64,000 nucleotides of DNA from Pelagicoccus sp. GTDB lineage: Bacteria; Verrucomicrobiota; Verrucomicrobiia; Opitutales; Opitutaceae. How positions within the stretch are numbered: the stretch's first letter is position 1; the number at the start of each line of letters is the position of its first letter. A program made the position numbers and the translations under genes. A model generated the notes under the pieces. That model did not search any database. It was not told the DNA's origin and was given only the letters and a program-made list of their open reading frames with translations. Shown piece after piece: positions 43,235-52,800 of the stretch. The stretch spans positions 1 to 64,000 of the forward strand of contig JANQRJ010000037.1 of assembly GCA_028284635.1 (NCBI GenBank), written 5' to 3'.

Positions 43235-44590
43235 CTATCGCTTGATGCCGAGGCGGTCCATTAGCTCGTAGAACGTGGGACGGCTGACGCCTATTTCCGC
43301 GGCGGCTGGGGTCACCTTTCCCTTGTGCTTGTGCAGAGCGGCTTCAACGAGCTCTTTCTCGAGTGCCTCACGGGCTTCCTTGAGCGATTGGCCAGCGACA
43401 AGGCCGGCGGTCGAAGGGAGCTGCAAGTCATCCGGAGCGACTCGATTGCCATCGCACATAATTGCGGCTCGGCGAACGCGGTTCTGAAGCTCTCGAACAT
43501 TGCCGGTCCAGGGGAAGGAGCGTATGGCTTTCAGCGCTGCTGCGGAGAAGGCCAGGTTTTTGTTGCCGGCTTCGGCGGCGTATTTCTTGAGAAAGGAAGT
43601 GGCGAGAAAGTCGATGTCCTCTCCACGGTCGCGAAGAGGGGGGACGTTTACTTCCACGACGGCCAGGCGGAAATAGAAGTCTTCGCGAAAAGTGCCGTCA
43701 GCCATACCCTTTTTCAGATCGGCATTCGTGGCGGCCACGATACGCGAATCGACTGGGATCATGTCTCGTCCACCGACGCGTTCTATATAGCCCTCCTGAA
43801 GAAAGCGCAGGAGCTTCACTTGAACGCTCAAGGGGACTTCGCCGATTTCGTCGAGAAAGAGAGTGCCGCCCTTGGCCTGTTCTATTTTGCCGATGCGCAT
43901 GCTATCGGCTCCGGTGAAGGAGCCCTTTTCGTGGCCAAAGAGTTCGCTTTCCAGAAGATTCTCTGGGATGGCGCTGCAATTGATGGGAACGAAGGGCCCG
44001 TCTCGGCGGCTGCTTTGATTGTGGATGGCGGTGGCTATCATCTCTTTCCCGGTGCCGCTTTCGCCGAGGATCATCACGGGGGCGTCGCTGGTAGCCACCT
44101 TCCGTACGAGGCTGAAGACTTTGGTCATGGGCTCGCTGGTGCCGAGCATACCCTCGAAGGCGTCTTCGCTGAGTTGACGTTGCATGGCAACGAAGTCTCG
44201 CTCGAGTTCGGCGACGTAGTAGCAGCGTTTGAGCAGGAGCTTGAGTTCCTCGGTTTCGATCGGCTTGCTCATGAAGTCATAGGCGCCGCGGCCGATCGCT
44301 TCGAGAGCGTTCTCTCGTTCGCCTTGTCCCGAGATAACGATGACTTTCGTTTTGGGAGCGAGTTGGGTGATTTCGCCGAGAGTGGCCATGCCTTCGTCGG
44401 TGAGATTGGGGCAGGGCGGCAGTCCGAGATCGAGCAAGACCACTGGAGGGGTATGCTCTTTGAACTGCTGTAGGGCGCCCTCTCGGTTGCCTGCTTGGAA
44501 AATTTCGTAGTCGGTATTCAAAGACCAACGCATTTGGGTGCGAATCTCTTCGTCGTCGTCGACTATCAGTAGCTTTGGTTTTTCAGACAT
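43235..44590 (-). CDS. prsR: PrsR-type sigma-54 dependent response regulator (PEP-CTERM box regulator)
   Basis: This 451-residue NtrC-type activator has a receiver domain with Asp54 (VVLLDLGLPP), an AAA+ sigma-54 interaction domain (GESGTGKEMIATAIH Walker A near 172-186, GHEKGSFTGA near 222-231, FLDEIGEVP Walker B near 245) and a C-terminal Fis-type helix-turn-helix (VTPAAAEIGVSRPTFYELMDRLGI). The GSFTGA sequence differs by one residue from the usual GAFTGA. In exosortase genomes this protein pairs with PrsK, both of which are here with an exosortase, PrsT and CTERM proteins. It would activate sigma-54 promoters of envelope genes, such as the candidate at 49420-49435. Confidence 0.88.
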   Translation of the reverse strand: MSEKPKLLIVDDDEEIRTQMRWSLNTDYEIFQAGNREGALQQFKEHTPPVVLLDLGLPPCPNLTDEGMATLGEITQLAPKTKVIVISGQGERENALEAIGRGAYDFMSKPIETEELKLLLKRCYYVAELERDFVAMQRQLSEDAFEGMLGTSEPMTKVFSLVRKVATSDAPVMILGESGTGKEMIATAIHNQSSRRDGPFVPINCSAIPENLLESELFGHEKGSFTGADSMRIGKIEQAKGGTLFLDEIGEVPLSVQVKLLRFLQEGYIERVGGRDMIPVDSRIVAATNADLKKGMADGTFREDFYFRLAVVEVNVPPLRDRGEDIDFLATSFLKKYAAEAGNKNLAFSAAALKAIRSFPWTGNVRELQNRVRRAAIMCDGNRVAPDDLQLPSTAGLVAGQSLKEAREALEKELVEAALHKHKGKVTPAAAEIGVSRPTFYELMDRLGIKR

Positions 44591-44674
44591 CTGGGAGTGG
44601 GATATTCCAGGTAAGTATCGGTTTCGCAGCGGGTTTATAAACGATTCCGCTGGAAGTAGTCAGAGAAGAAAAAA

Positions 44675-44695
44675 GGCTGGCCTGAATGGCCAGCC
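44675..44695 (-). terminator. Terminator after the lamin-tail-like CTERM gene
   Basis: Perfect 8-bp stem GGCTGGCC (44675-44682) and GGCCAGCC (44688-44695) with a five-base loop; on the minus strand it is followed by TTTTTT (the A-run at 44669-44674). Confidence 0.8.
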
Positions 44696-44724
44696 GGAAA
44701 ATGGGAGCGGATCGCTTGTGTGGC

Positions 44725-45381
44725 CTATCGGCTTTGCCGCCGCATCGTCCTTGCGGAAGCGAGAAGCAGCAGGATGGGCGCGAATAGCAGGGCGCTGCTG
44801 CCTTCGTCCGGAACAGCTTTGGGGCGTATCAGCGTTTGGCCTACGTTTATGTCGCCTTGCGAGCTGTTGCTCTGATTGACCCAGCTGAAGTCTGCGGGGG
44901 AGGATCCGGTTCCGATGAGTTGGAGTGAGTGTCCAATCGGGTTGGTCCTGGGCTCGAATGCGCCAATATCGGTACTGGTCATTCCACTTGCAGGGCCTGC
45001 GGTGGCAGCAAATGCTCCTTCGTAGCTGAGGAACTGGAGGACGATGTTCTTGAAGACGAGAGCGATGCCATCAGGACCATTCTGTAGGGAAGCTCCCGGA
45101 AACCATGTGTAGAATCCGTAGCCATTGCCTGAATCGATCAGCGATCCGATCAGGGTTTCTTGGGTGATGATTCCGCCACCACTGCCGTTGTAGTGTATGA
45201 GGCTGATTTCGCTGAGATCGGTCCCGGCAAGCCCGGCGAGTTCGACGAATTCTCCGGTGTCCGCACCGTCGTTGTCGTAGTGGATCTCGTTGATCCATAG
45301 TTGGTTGATAGTTACAGCTTGGACTGAGGCAACGAGTATGCAGGCGGCGATGGCTATCGCCGTGAGAGCTTGGGATTTCAT
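44725..45381 (-). CDS. VPDSG-type CTERM protein with lamin-tail-like domain
   Basis: This 218-residue exported protein has a signal peptide (first about 22 residues, IAIAACILVASVQA). Residues about 27-180 read as a lamin tail (LTD) domain: LWINEIHYDNDGADTGEFVELAGLAG, a beta-rich extracellular fold. The C-terminus has VPDEGSSALLFAPILLLLASARTMRRQSR: a VPD-like motif, hydrophobic helix and arginine-rich tail, as in exosortase sorting signals. The exosortase at 53073-54020 would cut at VPD and anchor it. It lies between prsR and prsK on the same strand. Confidence 0.85.
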   Translation of the reverse strand: MKSQALTAIAIAACILVASVQAVTINQLWINEIHYDNDGADTGEFVELAGLAGTDLSEISLIHYNGSGGGIITQETLIGSLIDSGNGYGFYTWFPGASLQNGPDGIALVFKNIVLQFLSYEGAFAATAGPASGMTSTDIGAFEPRTNPIGHSLQLIGTGSSPADFSWVNQSNSSQGDINVGQTLIRPKAVPDEGSSALLFAPILLLLASARTMRRQSR

Positions 45382-45713
45382 GCGGGAGTCGTTTGGGTTG
45401 AGGATTCTTGAACCAATTCAGAATGGATTGATTCGAATCTTCTGATAAGTGTGATCACTAAGAGTGCAAGCACTTAGATTCGATTCCCGAATAATTCGTA
45501 CTGGATCAGGTATATTACTGACTTGAGGTATCGGTGCGTTTTTGACAATCGCATGCAGGTAGCCGCGTTCGTGAGAACGCGTTTCCGATGGCTGTCGGCT
45601 AGGGCTTTCCGCGTTCTCACGAACGCGGCTACAGGAAGACGCAAGCGCTTCTCGCTAGACAAAGCAGCAATGAGCGCGGAACGCGTATCCCAGCTAACCT
45701 AACGTCAGCTATT
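45382..45713. other. Gap holding a second copy of the 23-bp-arm inverted repeat
   Basis: No gene is evident in these 332 bases. A palindromic GTGATCAC is at about 45452-45459 and AGTGC/GCACT arms at about 45464-45475 upstream of the lamin-tail-like gene, possibly its operator. The inverted repeat at 45559-45632 sits beyond. Confidence 0.45.
45559..45632. repeat. Inverted repeat element, perfect 23-bp arms (copy 2)
   Basis: Arms 45559-45581 and 45610-45632 are identical in sequence to those at 42191-42254, with a different 28-base loop. Conservation of arms with divergent loops indicates selection or recent copying of the arms. Confidence 0.9.
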
Positions 45714-47831
45714 TCAGTCGGCTTTGGGAAAAGCGAGAATGAACGTAGTGCCTTCGCCTTCCTGCGAGCTGACTTGTATGGCGCCGCCGTGCGCTTCCAT
45801 CACCATTTTGCTTTGGAACATTCCGATGCCCAGGCCATTTTTCTTGGTCGTTTTAAAGGGGCGGAAGAGCGAGTCCTGAATAAAGCTCTCGCTCATGCCA
45901 GGACCATCATCCTCGACGCTGAGCTGGATTCTGTTTTTGAGTTCCTTTACTTTGAGCGCTATCAAGCCGACGCCTTCCATCGCTTCCGCTGCGTTGATGA
46001 GCAAGTTCAGGACGACGCTTTGGATCTTCTCGATGTCGGCCTTTATGTTGCATTCCGATTCGAAAGAGGAGGTGAAGGCTATGCCCTCGGGGCATTTCCA
46101 GTTGGCGATCGCTTGTTCTGCAAGCTGTCGCAGCGGCACGGTTTGAGTATGGATTTCGAGCTCTTCGCGAACGTGGCCGAGCCGCGTGATTAGCTGGGTG
46201 ATGCGCTCGCTCGTACTGCCGATGCCTCGCAGGGCGTCTTGCCTGAATTCCGGGTTTTCCCAGTGCTGCGGCATGTTCTTAAGCATGAGATTCAGGGTGG
46301 AGACGGCGTTTTTCAGATCATGTACGAAGAAGGTCGCCATGGTCTGAAAGGCTTCGAGTTCCTTGCTTTCGGCTAGTTTGCGAGTCAGATCGGCGCTGAG
46401 AATCGACGAGGCCAAGTGGTTGGCAATGCAGCGTAGGGTGTCGAATTCCTGATCGGTAAAGGGGAGGGTGTTGGTGCGGTCTCCCACGACAATGAAGCCA
46501 ACCACGGTATCGCGTCCGACCATCGGGATGCAGACTCGGATGCCGCCGTCGGTGAAGGACGTGGGATTTGCGTTCTGGATCGGCGACAGTCGAGGATCGT
46601 TTGCGTTGTCGAGATTGAAGGGTTCCGTTTGCTCGAAGAGCGCGGGAGCCGTTTCTTGGGCGGCGATGTATTCGTTGGCCTCGCTATTCTTGTCGCGTTG
46701 GGGGCGCTGGTCTGAAGATGCCGCGCGCTCGAAGCGCGAGTCGTTGGAATTTAGAATCCACACGTTTACCAGCTTCGTGTCGAAAAGCGCGATCAGAAGA
46801 CGAGTGGCGGATTGGCAGATTTCCTTGGGTTGGACGCTCTGGGAGGTCGCTTCTGTAACTCGCAGCCAGACGGTGCGGTAGTCGAAGAGCGGTCGTTTGA
46901 AGTTTCTACTGACGAAACGCCTGACTTTCTGTCGAAAACGGTCCGATTGGATAACGATTCCGAGTGCGACGAGGGACGCTACGATGAACAGGATCTTGAG
47001 CGTGAGTGAACTCTCTCCGCCGAGCCAGGTGACGACTTTGGAAAGGATGCCTACCGAAATCAGATAGAGTCCAGCGATGGTGATGGTGACCGAGCCGCTG
47101 ATGACCGATTGGGAAGGGTAGAGGTCGATCTCGAAGCCGCCTGGCCGAAGAAGCGAGCGGCCGATGAGAAGGCAGGCGATAAGCAAGGCGACGGCGTTGA
47201 CCGTATCCATGTTGGGATCGAGTCGTTGCGTCAGAATAGCCTGGCTGCTGGTAAAGAAGCGGGCTGCCATCAGAGTGCCGAAGCCGTAGAGCATGAACTT
47301 GATTTTCCAGCGCAAGGTGCCTACGGAGGCGCGATAGGTGCGCTCCAGGGCTACGGACGATCCTATGCAGGAAAGCAGCAGGAACAGATGGATAAGAAAT
47401 CCGGCCCAACCGAGTTGGACGACGACATTGTCTGGAATGACGGGGTGGGGGTCAGTCGCGACGAGGGAACTCTTGAAGAAGAAGGCTAGGCCTATCGGAA
47501 TCAGGAAGCCTGGCAGGACGATGTGGTAGCGCTTTCTCAACGACCGTCTGATATCGCCTCGGGAGAAGGTCGCGGCGAAAAGCAGCAGCATTCCGGGCAG
47601 AAACGATGTGATGCCTAGCCTCATTTGATGCCGCGAAACGAATTCGGCGGCTGTGGCAGTGGGGATGGCGTTGATGATTCCGCCTACTACAAGATGCTCG
47701 ATGGCCAGGACGAGCATCCCGATAGAGAAGATCCAGCGAGGCAGGCTCTGATGCTTGCTGAATGGCGCGGCGAAGAAGAATAGGGCGCTCAGGGCAGCTG
47801 CGATGTAGCTGATGAAAGCGGGGAGGAGCAT
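45714..47831 (-). CDS. prsK: PrsK-type XrtA/PEP-CTERM system histidine kinase
   Basis: This 705-residue membrane kinase has about eight N-terminal membrane segments (about 1-300), a GAF-like sensor domain (about 330-490, ending RTNTLPFTDQEFDTLRCIANH), a dimerisation/phosphoacceptor helix with the H-box FFVHDLKNAVSTLNLMLK (near 510-527) and an HATPase_c domain with the N-box (VLNLLINAAEAM), G1 (SVEDDGPGM), and GLGIGM. The HDLKN form of the H-box is the PrsK/PEP-CTERM type. With PrsR it forms the two-component pair for the exosortase system. Confidence 0.88.
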   Translation of the reverse strand: MLLPAFISYIAAALSALFFFAAPFSKHQSLPRWIFSIGMLVLAIEHLVVGGIINAIPTATAAEFVSRHQMRLGITSFLPGMLLLFAATFSRGDIRRSLRKRYHIVLPGFLIPIGLAFFFKSSLVATDPHPVIPDNVVVQLGWAGFLIHLFLLLSCIGSSVALERTYRASVGTLRWKIKFMLYGFGTLMAARFFTSSQAILTQRLDPNMDTVNAVALLIACLLIGRSLLRPGGFEIDLYPSQSVISGSVTITIAGLYLISVGILSKVVTWLGGESSLTLKILFIVASLVALGIVIQSDRFRQKVRRFVSRNFKRPLFDYRTVWLRVTEATSQSVQPKEICQSATRLLIALFDTKLVNVWILNSNDSRFERAASSDQRPQRDKNSEANEYIAAQETAPALFEQTEPFNLDNANDPRLSPIQNANPTSFTDGGIRVCIPMVGRDTVVGFIVVGDRTNTLPFTDQEFDTLRCIANHLASSILSADLTRKLAESKELEAFQTMATFFVHDLKNAVSTLNLMLKNMPQHWENPEFRQDALRGIGSTSERITQLITRLGHVREELEIHTQTVPLRQLAEQAIANWKCPEGIAFTSSFESECNIKADIEKIQSVVLNLLINAAEAMEGVGLIALKVKELKNRIQLSVEDDGPGMSESFIQDSLFRPFKTTKKNGLGIGMFQSKMVMEAHGGAIQVSSQEGEGTTFILAFPKAD

Positions 47832-47882
47832 GGCCCGATCAAGAACGATTTCGTGGAAATGGAAAGCCTTTGCGCAACGGAA

Positions 47883-47911
47883 AAGGCCCAGCGTTTCAAA
47901 CGCTGGGCCTT
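47883..47911 (-). terminator. Terminator after the first tandem CTERM gene
   Basis: AAGGCCCAGCGTTT (47883-47896) and AAACGCTGGGCCTT (47898-47911) are a perfect 14-bp stem with a one-base loop. On the minus strand it is followed by a short TT run (the A residues at 47881-47882). Confidence 0.75.
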
Positions 47912-47944
47912 GATTTTCAGAGAGTTCTCCGTTTCGCGATGCGA

Positions 47945-48502
47945 CTAGCGCTTGAAGCGACGAATCGCGGCGAGGCCGAGAAGACCGAGTCCCAGAAGCA
48001 CGGCGGAAGCGCCGCCGTCAGGAACGGTGGTGGCCGAGGAGAAGCTTACGCGGCTCTGGTTGCCCTGCGTGGTGATCGTCCAGTCGCCAGCGGCGTCTTC
48101 GAAGCCAGTGGCGCTTGCGATACCCTTACCGGAAATGGTGAGCGTTGGGATGATTGCGGCTGCGTTGCGAACAATGGAAGTCACGGACTCGAGCACGAAC
48201 GAGTAGGTGTTCGGGCCGACGGTGAACGTCCAGAGAGGGTTTACAGGTCCGGCGAAAGGATCGAAGCTGAACGCGGTCATTGAGACAGCTGCTCCATCCG
48301 TGCCGAGGTATCCACCGGTTTGGGTGAAGTTGGCGACTTCCACGTTGTCGAACGTGGTGAACGCGGTAGCAGTCGTCACGCTGCCATTCAGAGTGGCGTT
48401 GCCTGTGAAGGCGATGTCACCGGTGATCTTGGCCGCGGAAGCGATTGCCGTTAGCGAGATAGCAGCGCTGATCAGCGCTGCGGTTTTGATTATCTTGTTC
48501 AT
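47945..48502 (-). CDS. VPDSG-type CTERM protein (tandem paralogue 1)
   Basis: The product has 185 residues from the ATG at 48502, giving MNKIIKTAALISAAISLTAI, a clean signal peptide ending ASA; the longer reading adds 24 unsupported residues. The mature part starts KITGDIAFTGNATLNGSVTTA and is beta-rich. The C-terminus is VPDGGASAVLLGLGLLGLAAIRRFKR: VPD motif, hydrophobic helix, arginine tail. It is closely related along its whole length to the gene at 48818-49381, a tandem duplicate. It is probably anchored by the exosortase. Confidence 0.9.
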   Translation of the reverse strand: MNKIIKTAALISAAISLTAIASAAKITGDIAFTGNATLNGSVTTATAFTTFDNVEVANFTQTGGYLGTDGAAVSMTAFSFDPFAGPVNPLWTFTVGPNTYSFVLESVTSIVRNAAAIIPTLTISGKGIASATGFEDAAGDWTITTQGNQSRVSFSSATTVPDGGASAVLLGLGLLGLAAIRRFKR

Positions 48503-48536
48503 CGTAGTTTTATTTTTGTTGTTGGAGATGCATGTT

Positions 48537-48553
48537 CCGTAGAACGCGTGCCA
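48537..48553 (-). promoter_or_regulatory. Weak candidate sigma-54 promoter for tandem CTERM gene 1
   Basis: On the minus strand TGGCAC (48553-48548) is followed after five bases by CTAC instead of TTGC. The -24 half is perfect but the -12 half has two mismatches, so alone it would be weak. Its distance from the start codon (46 bases) is close to that of the better site of the paralogue (49 bases), which is the main support. Confidence 0.3.
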
Positions 48554-48766
48554 ACTTTGCAACTGCGATGCCAAGCTTTGGATTTGAGGCTATGAAGGAT
48601 ATAAGTCGCTTTTTGTAAACTGCTTATGAGATGCTGGAGAATTCCCCTGAGTAACGCAGTTCATACCTGAAACTCTAGATACTGAAAAGGATCCCGACGT
48701 GGTTTACATTTTGCCAAACGATGGAACCGAGTCGGCTTCTCGAGCTTCTCGAAGTTTCCAAAAGAA

Positions 48767-48793
48767 AAGCCGCACGGCTGAACCGTGCGGCTT
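48767..48793 (-). terminator. Terminator after the second tandem CTERM gene
   Basis: AAGCCGCACGG (48767-48777) and CCGTGCGGCTT (48783-48793), perfect 11-bp stem; on the minus strand followed by TTTTCTTT. Confidence 0.85.
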
Positions 48794-48817
48794 GGAAATG
48801 CTGTTCTAGCTACAGTA

Positions 48818-49381
48818 CTAGCGCTTGAAGCGGCGAGAAAGAGAAACCAAGCCGATCAGGCCAAGGCCGAGAAGAGCTGCGGTTGTGCCGCCTTCTGGAA
48901 CAGCCGCAGCAGAAGAGAAGCTGATGCGAGAAGTTCCACCCTGAGTGGTTAGGGTCCAGTCGCCGATTGCATCGTCAAAACCGGTTGCCGAAGCAAGTCC
49001 ACGTCCGGAAACGGTCAGCTTGTCGATTGGTCCGGACATGTCGCGAATGACTTCAGTGATGGTGTCAAGACGGAAGCTGTAGGTCGTCAGGCCGGATATG
49101 AATGTCCAAAGCGGAGAAACGGGGCTGGGAGCGAGCGCCGGGTCGAAGGTGAAAGGGCTCATCGTCACGGCGGAACCGTCGGTGCCCAGGTAGTCGCCAG
49201 TTTGGGTGAAGTTGGCTACCACGACATCGGAGAAGCTCGTGAAGGTCGTTGCGGTGGCGACGCTGCCATTCAGAGTGGTGGTGCCAGTGAAAGCGATGAT
49301 GCCAGTGATTTTGGCTCCAGAAGCTAGCCCGGTGATAGAGATAGCTGCGATAACAGCTGCGAGTTTGGATATGTTGTTCAT
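48818..49381 (-). CDS. VPDSG-type CTERM protein (tandem paralogue 2)
   Basis: This 187-residue protein has a signal peptide (MNNISKLAAVIAAISITGLA) and beta-rich mature part KITGIIAFTGTTTLNGSVATA, matching paralogue 1 along its length. The C-terminal signal is VPEGGTTAALLGLGLIGLVSLSRRFKR, so the motif is VPEG rather than VPDG, a variation inside the exosortase signal. A candidate sigma-54 promoter lies 49 bases upstream, and a good terminator lies on the 3' side. Confidence 0.9.
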   Translation of the reverse strand: MNNISKLAAVIAAISITGLASGAKITGIIAFTGTTTLNGSVATATTFTSFSDVVVANFTQTGDYLGTDGSAVTMSPFTFDPALAPSPVSPLWTFISGLTTYSFRLDTITEVIRDMSGPIDKLTVSGRGLASATGFDDAIGDWTLTTQGGTSRISFSSAAAVPEGGTTAALLGLGLIGLVSLSRRFKR

Positions 49382-49808
49382 GGTAGGAATGGTTGTTAAA
49401 AAGATTACGAAATGAGTAATGCACTCTATGTGCCAACCTTCCTGATTTGAGAGCTTAAATTTTGTAAGTCGTTGATTATGATGAAAATATTTTTATTAAA
49501 AACTTGATCGAAGTAAAAAACCATCCTCGTTGCTGTAAAAACTACTGACGTTTTACGTGTTTATTGGGTCCTCGGGTATCTAAGATATTAAATATCAACT
49601 GTTTATGATTTATTTTCCCTCTCTGTAAGGAAATCTGACATGTCGTGATGCCTGGTTAGGCGCTCCTTTTAGAGTCTGGTTTGGCGATGAAATACCAGTC
49701 GTGAATGCCCATCGCTCCCGTAGAAATTAGCCGAGACGATCCGCTCAGGGATAGAGCGGCTGCTGAAGGAGTAGTTCCTTGGGGCTCTCTGCAGGCAGCG
49801 GGAAGGTA
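49382..49808. other. Gap between PrsT and CTERM paralogue 2, with possible upstream activator site
   Basis: No gene is visible in 427 bases. The sigma-54 candidate is at its left end. A dyad GTAAAA (49535-49540) and GTTTTAC (49550-49556), about 115 bases further upstream of the -24 element, is at the usual distance for an enhancer-binding site. A CCGCTC/GAGCGG hairpin at about 49740-49758 lies beyond the PrsT stop. Confidence 0.4.
49420..49435 (-). promoter_or_regulatory. Candidate sigma-54 (RpoN) promoter for tandem CTERM gene 2
   Basis: On the minus strand the sequence is TGGCAC (49435-49430), five bases, then GTGCA (49424-49420), against the consensus TGGCAC-N5-TTGCA. Only one core position differs. 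It lies about 39-54 bases before the ATG. Together with a nearby PrsR, a sigma-54 activator, it is a plausible target. Confidence 0.6.
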
Positions 49809-52800
49809 TTAGCTTTCGGCTTCCTCTGCGAGGGCCTGACGAATGCGGTCTGGGTCGGCACCTGCGGCTGAGGCTTTGGCTAGGGTGGCTTTGCCGGCTT
49901 CTTCTTCGCCTTGCTCCAGTTGGCTGAGTCCGAGGTAGAGTAGCCGATCGGCTTCTTCACGCATGGTGATTGGGATTTCGCCTAACAGATTTGCGGCTTG
50001 GCTGAAATCGCCTCGGCGGAAGGCTATGATGCCGCGAGCGAACTGGGTGACGGGGTCGTCAGCCATTTGTCCATGGATGTCTCTCAGCAGGGATTGGACG
50101 CGGGAATCGTTTTCATCATCGATGACGAGAAGTCGAGCCAGCTCGCGTTTGGCGGGGGCGAATTGAGGGTAGCTTTTGATGATATCGTTCAGCTCTTGAG
50201 TGGCTTCGACTTCCTCGCCTTGGAAGATCTTTACTCGGGCCCGGACGAGCCGGGCAAGGGAGGTGCCTTGCATATCTTCTGCCGCTTCTAGCTGGTCGGC
50301 AATCGCTTCTGGCGTTTCAGGCAAGGCGAGAAGGGCATTGAGAGCATCGACTTGGGGATTGTTGGGGTCGAGCTGGCTGGCGGTCTTCAGGGCTTCGCTC
50401 GCGATTTCGAGGGAACCGCGGTGAAATGCCGCATTGGCGAGCAATAGGTTGGTGGACGCTTCGGCTTCGTTTTGGGTGCGATTTAGCGTGGTGAGTAGGC
50501 CGTAGGCCCAGTCGGAGTCGCCGCTTACTATGGCGATCTCGGAGAGCTTGAGTACGACGTTCGGATCGTCGGGGCGAAGCTTCTGGGCCTTTTTGATGGT
50601 CTCGTAGGCTTGCTCGCTCTCGCCGAGATCGAACTGGACGGATGCCATAAGATGAAGCGCCGTGGCGTTGTCCGGATTGGTTTCGAGGAGTTTCTCGAGC
50701 TTCTCGAAGGCTTTGTCGTTCTCGTTCTTGCTGGCGTGATATTCAGCGATTCTGAGAGCGGCTATCACGTCTCCTTGGTCGGCTTTCTCCGATATCGCTG
50801 CGAACTGCTCGTCGCTGAGGTTTTCGGGGTCGGCGTCGATGATCGCGATGCGGCTTTGAGCGTCGTCTTTGCCGGCGAAGTCAGAGTCGGGAGAAAGGGC
50901 GATCGCTTCGACGAAGGCTTCTCGAGCTGCTGATATGTCGCCTTTTTGGTAGTGAATGCGTCCGAGATGGTACTTGATTTCCGCGTGATCTGGGAGCTTG
51001 TTGGCCGCTTCTGAGATAAGGCTGAGGGCCCAAGGGAGTTCGCCTTGTTTGAAGACAATCCAGCCTAGCGTATCCGCCATGTATGGGTCGGTGGGATTAA
51101 GGTTGCGGGCCTTCTCCGCGAGTTCGAAGGCTCGGTCGAGATCTTCGAAGGTCTCGGAATAGATGTACGCTAGATTGTTGAGCGCCGCCGTGTATTCGGG
51201 ATGGTGGGAAAGCAGCGTTTCGTATGTGTCTCGGGCTTTTTCGAGCTGTCCTGATTCGTCGAGAATAACGCCTTTCTGCATGAGGGCGGCGAGATCGTCG
51301 GGCTTTTGGGCGAGGAGCTCTTCGAGGCGGACGAGAGCTTGCTCTTCGCTTCCTTGCTCCAAATAGCTTTGGGCGAGGAAGAGGTAGGCGGCGCGGTTTT
51401 CGGGATCCAGCTCTATGGCGGCGATGAATTCCGCTTCGGCTTCCTGGCGCTTCCCTTGAGAGGAGAGGAGCTGTCCTTTGAGAAGCCTGAGAGCGGCGGT
51501 TTGCTCGGGTATCGTTTCGATGGCGCGGTCCACGCGAGCGAGCGCGGTTTCGAAGCCTTCGGTGGCGAGTTCGATACGGGCTAGCTGTTGGATAGCGAGG
51601 ATCGAGTTTGGTTCGATTTCGAGAATTCTCTCGTAGACGATTTTGGCTTTTTCGGTGTTGCCGGTCTTCAAGTGCAGGTTGCTGAGGAGGACGAGCGTTT
51701 GCACGTTTTCCGGCGCGGCCTCTGCAATCTGCTGGTAGAGTTGGAGGGCCTGGCTTTCGTTGCCTTGCAGCTCGTACACTTTGGCGAGTTCGATGACGGG
51801 CAACACTTGCTTTGGCGCGAGCTCTATCGCCTTTTTGAGGTTGATGATCGCGGCGCTGTAGTCCTCCCGTCGCGAGTAGATCTCCGCGAGGGAAATGTGG
51901 AGGGCGGGTTGGTTGGGGTTGAGCGCCAGGCTGCGCGAGAGATGTGGTACGGCTGCGTCGTCGTCTTTGCTTCCCAGGTAGGCGTATGCGAGATTCAGGT
52001 GGGCGCCCAACGAGTTCGGGAAGATTTCGACGACGCTGCGAAGCTGAGACACGGCTTTTTCGTACTCCTCTCTGGCTAGGTGCAGCTTCCCTTGATTAAC
52101 GAGGGCGTTGTGATCGAGCTCTTCGATGCGTAGGGCGCGAGTGTTCAGCTCCAATGCCTTTTCGAGGTCGCCTTGCTGGGCTTCCAGCTCGGCAAGAAGG
52201 GTGAGGGCTGGCACGAAGTCGGGAGCGCCTTGGACGATTTTTCGCAGGTGTTCGACGGCTTGTTCGGATTTCTGCTGCAATCTAAGGAAGCGGGCGAAAG
52301 CGATGTGCAGCTGGTCTCGGTTGTGGGCGACATTTACTGCAGTCCTATAACTGGCTAGCGCCTCCTCGAGCTTGCCCTGGCTGAAGTGGATGTTGGCTAG
52401 GACGGAATGGGGAAGGGGTGATTCGGCATCGATTGCTAGGGCTTGATTTACGAGAGCCTCGGCTGGCGCGAAACGGTTTAGCTTGGTTTGAATGCTTGCC
52501 TGGGCGCAGAGGATCCCGATGTTTTCTGGGGCTGCTTTCTTGAATTCCTCCAGTCGCCCAAGGAGGGCTATGGCGTCCGCGGGGCTCGCGAGCCGCTCGG
52601 TTAGCAGCATTGGAGCCTTTCGGTTGCCGGGATCAACTTGAAGCGTTTGGAAGGCGAATTGGCGAGCCGCCTCGCTCTGATCCGCGAGAAGCGAAACGAA
52701 GGCGCTGGCGACCATTGTATCGGGGTTGCCTGGGGCGAGCTGATTGGCGGGTTGCAGGAACTGCAGCGCTCGAAAGTAGCGGCCTTGCCGGTAGTAGATT

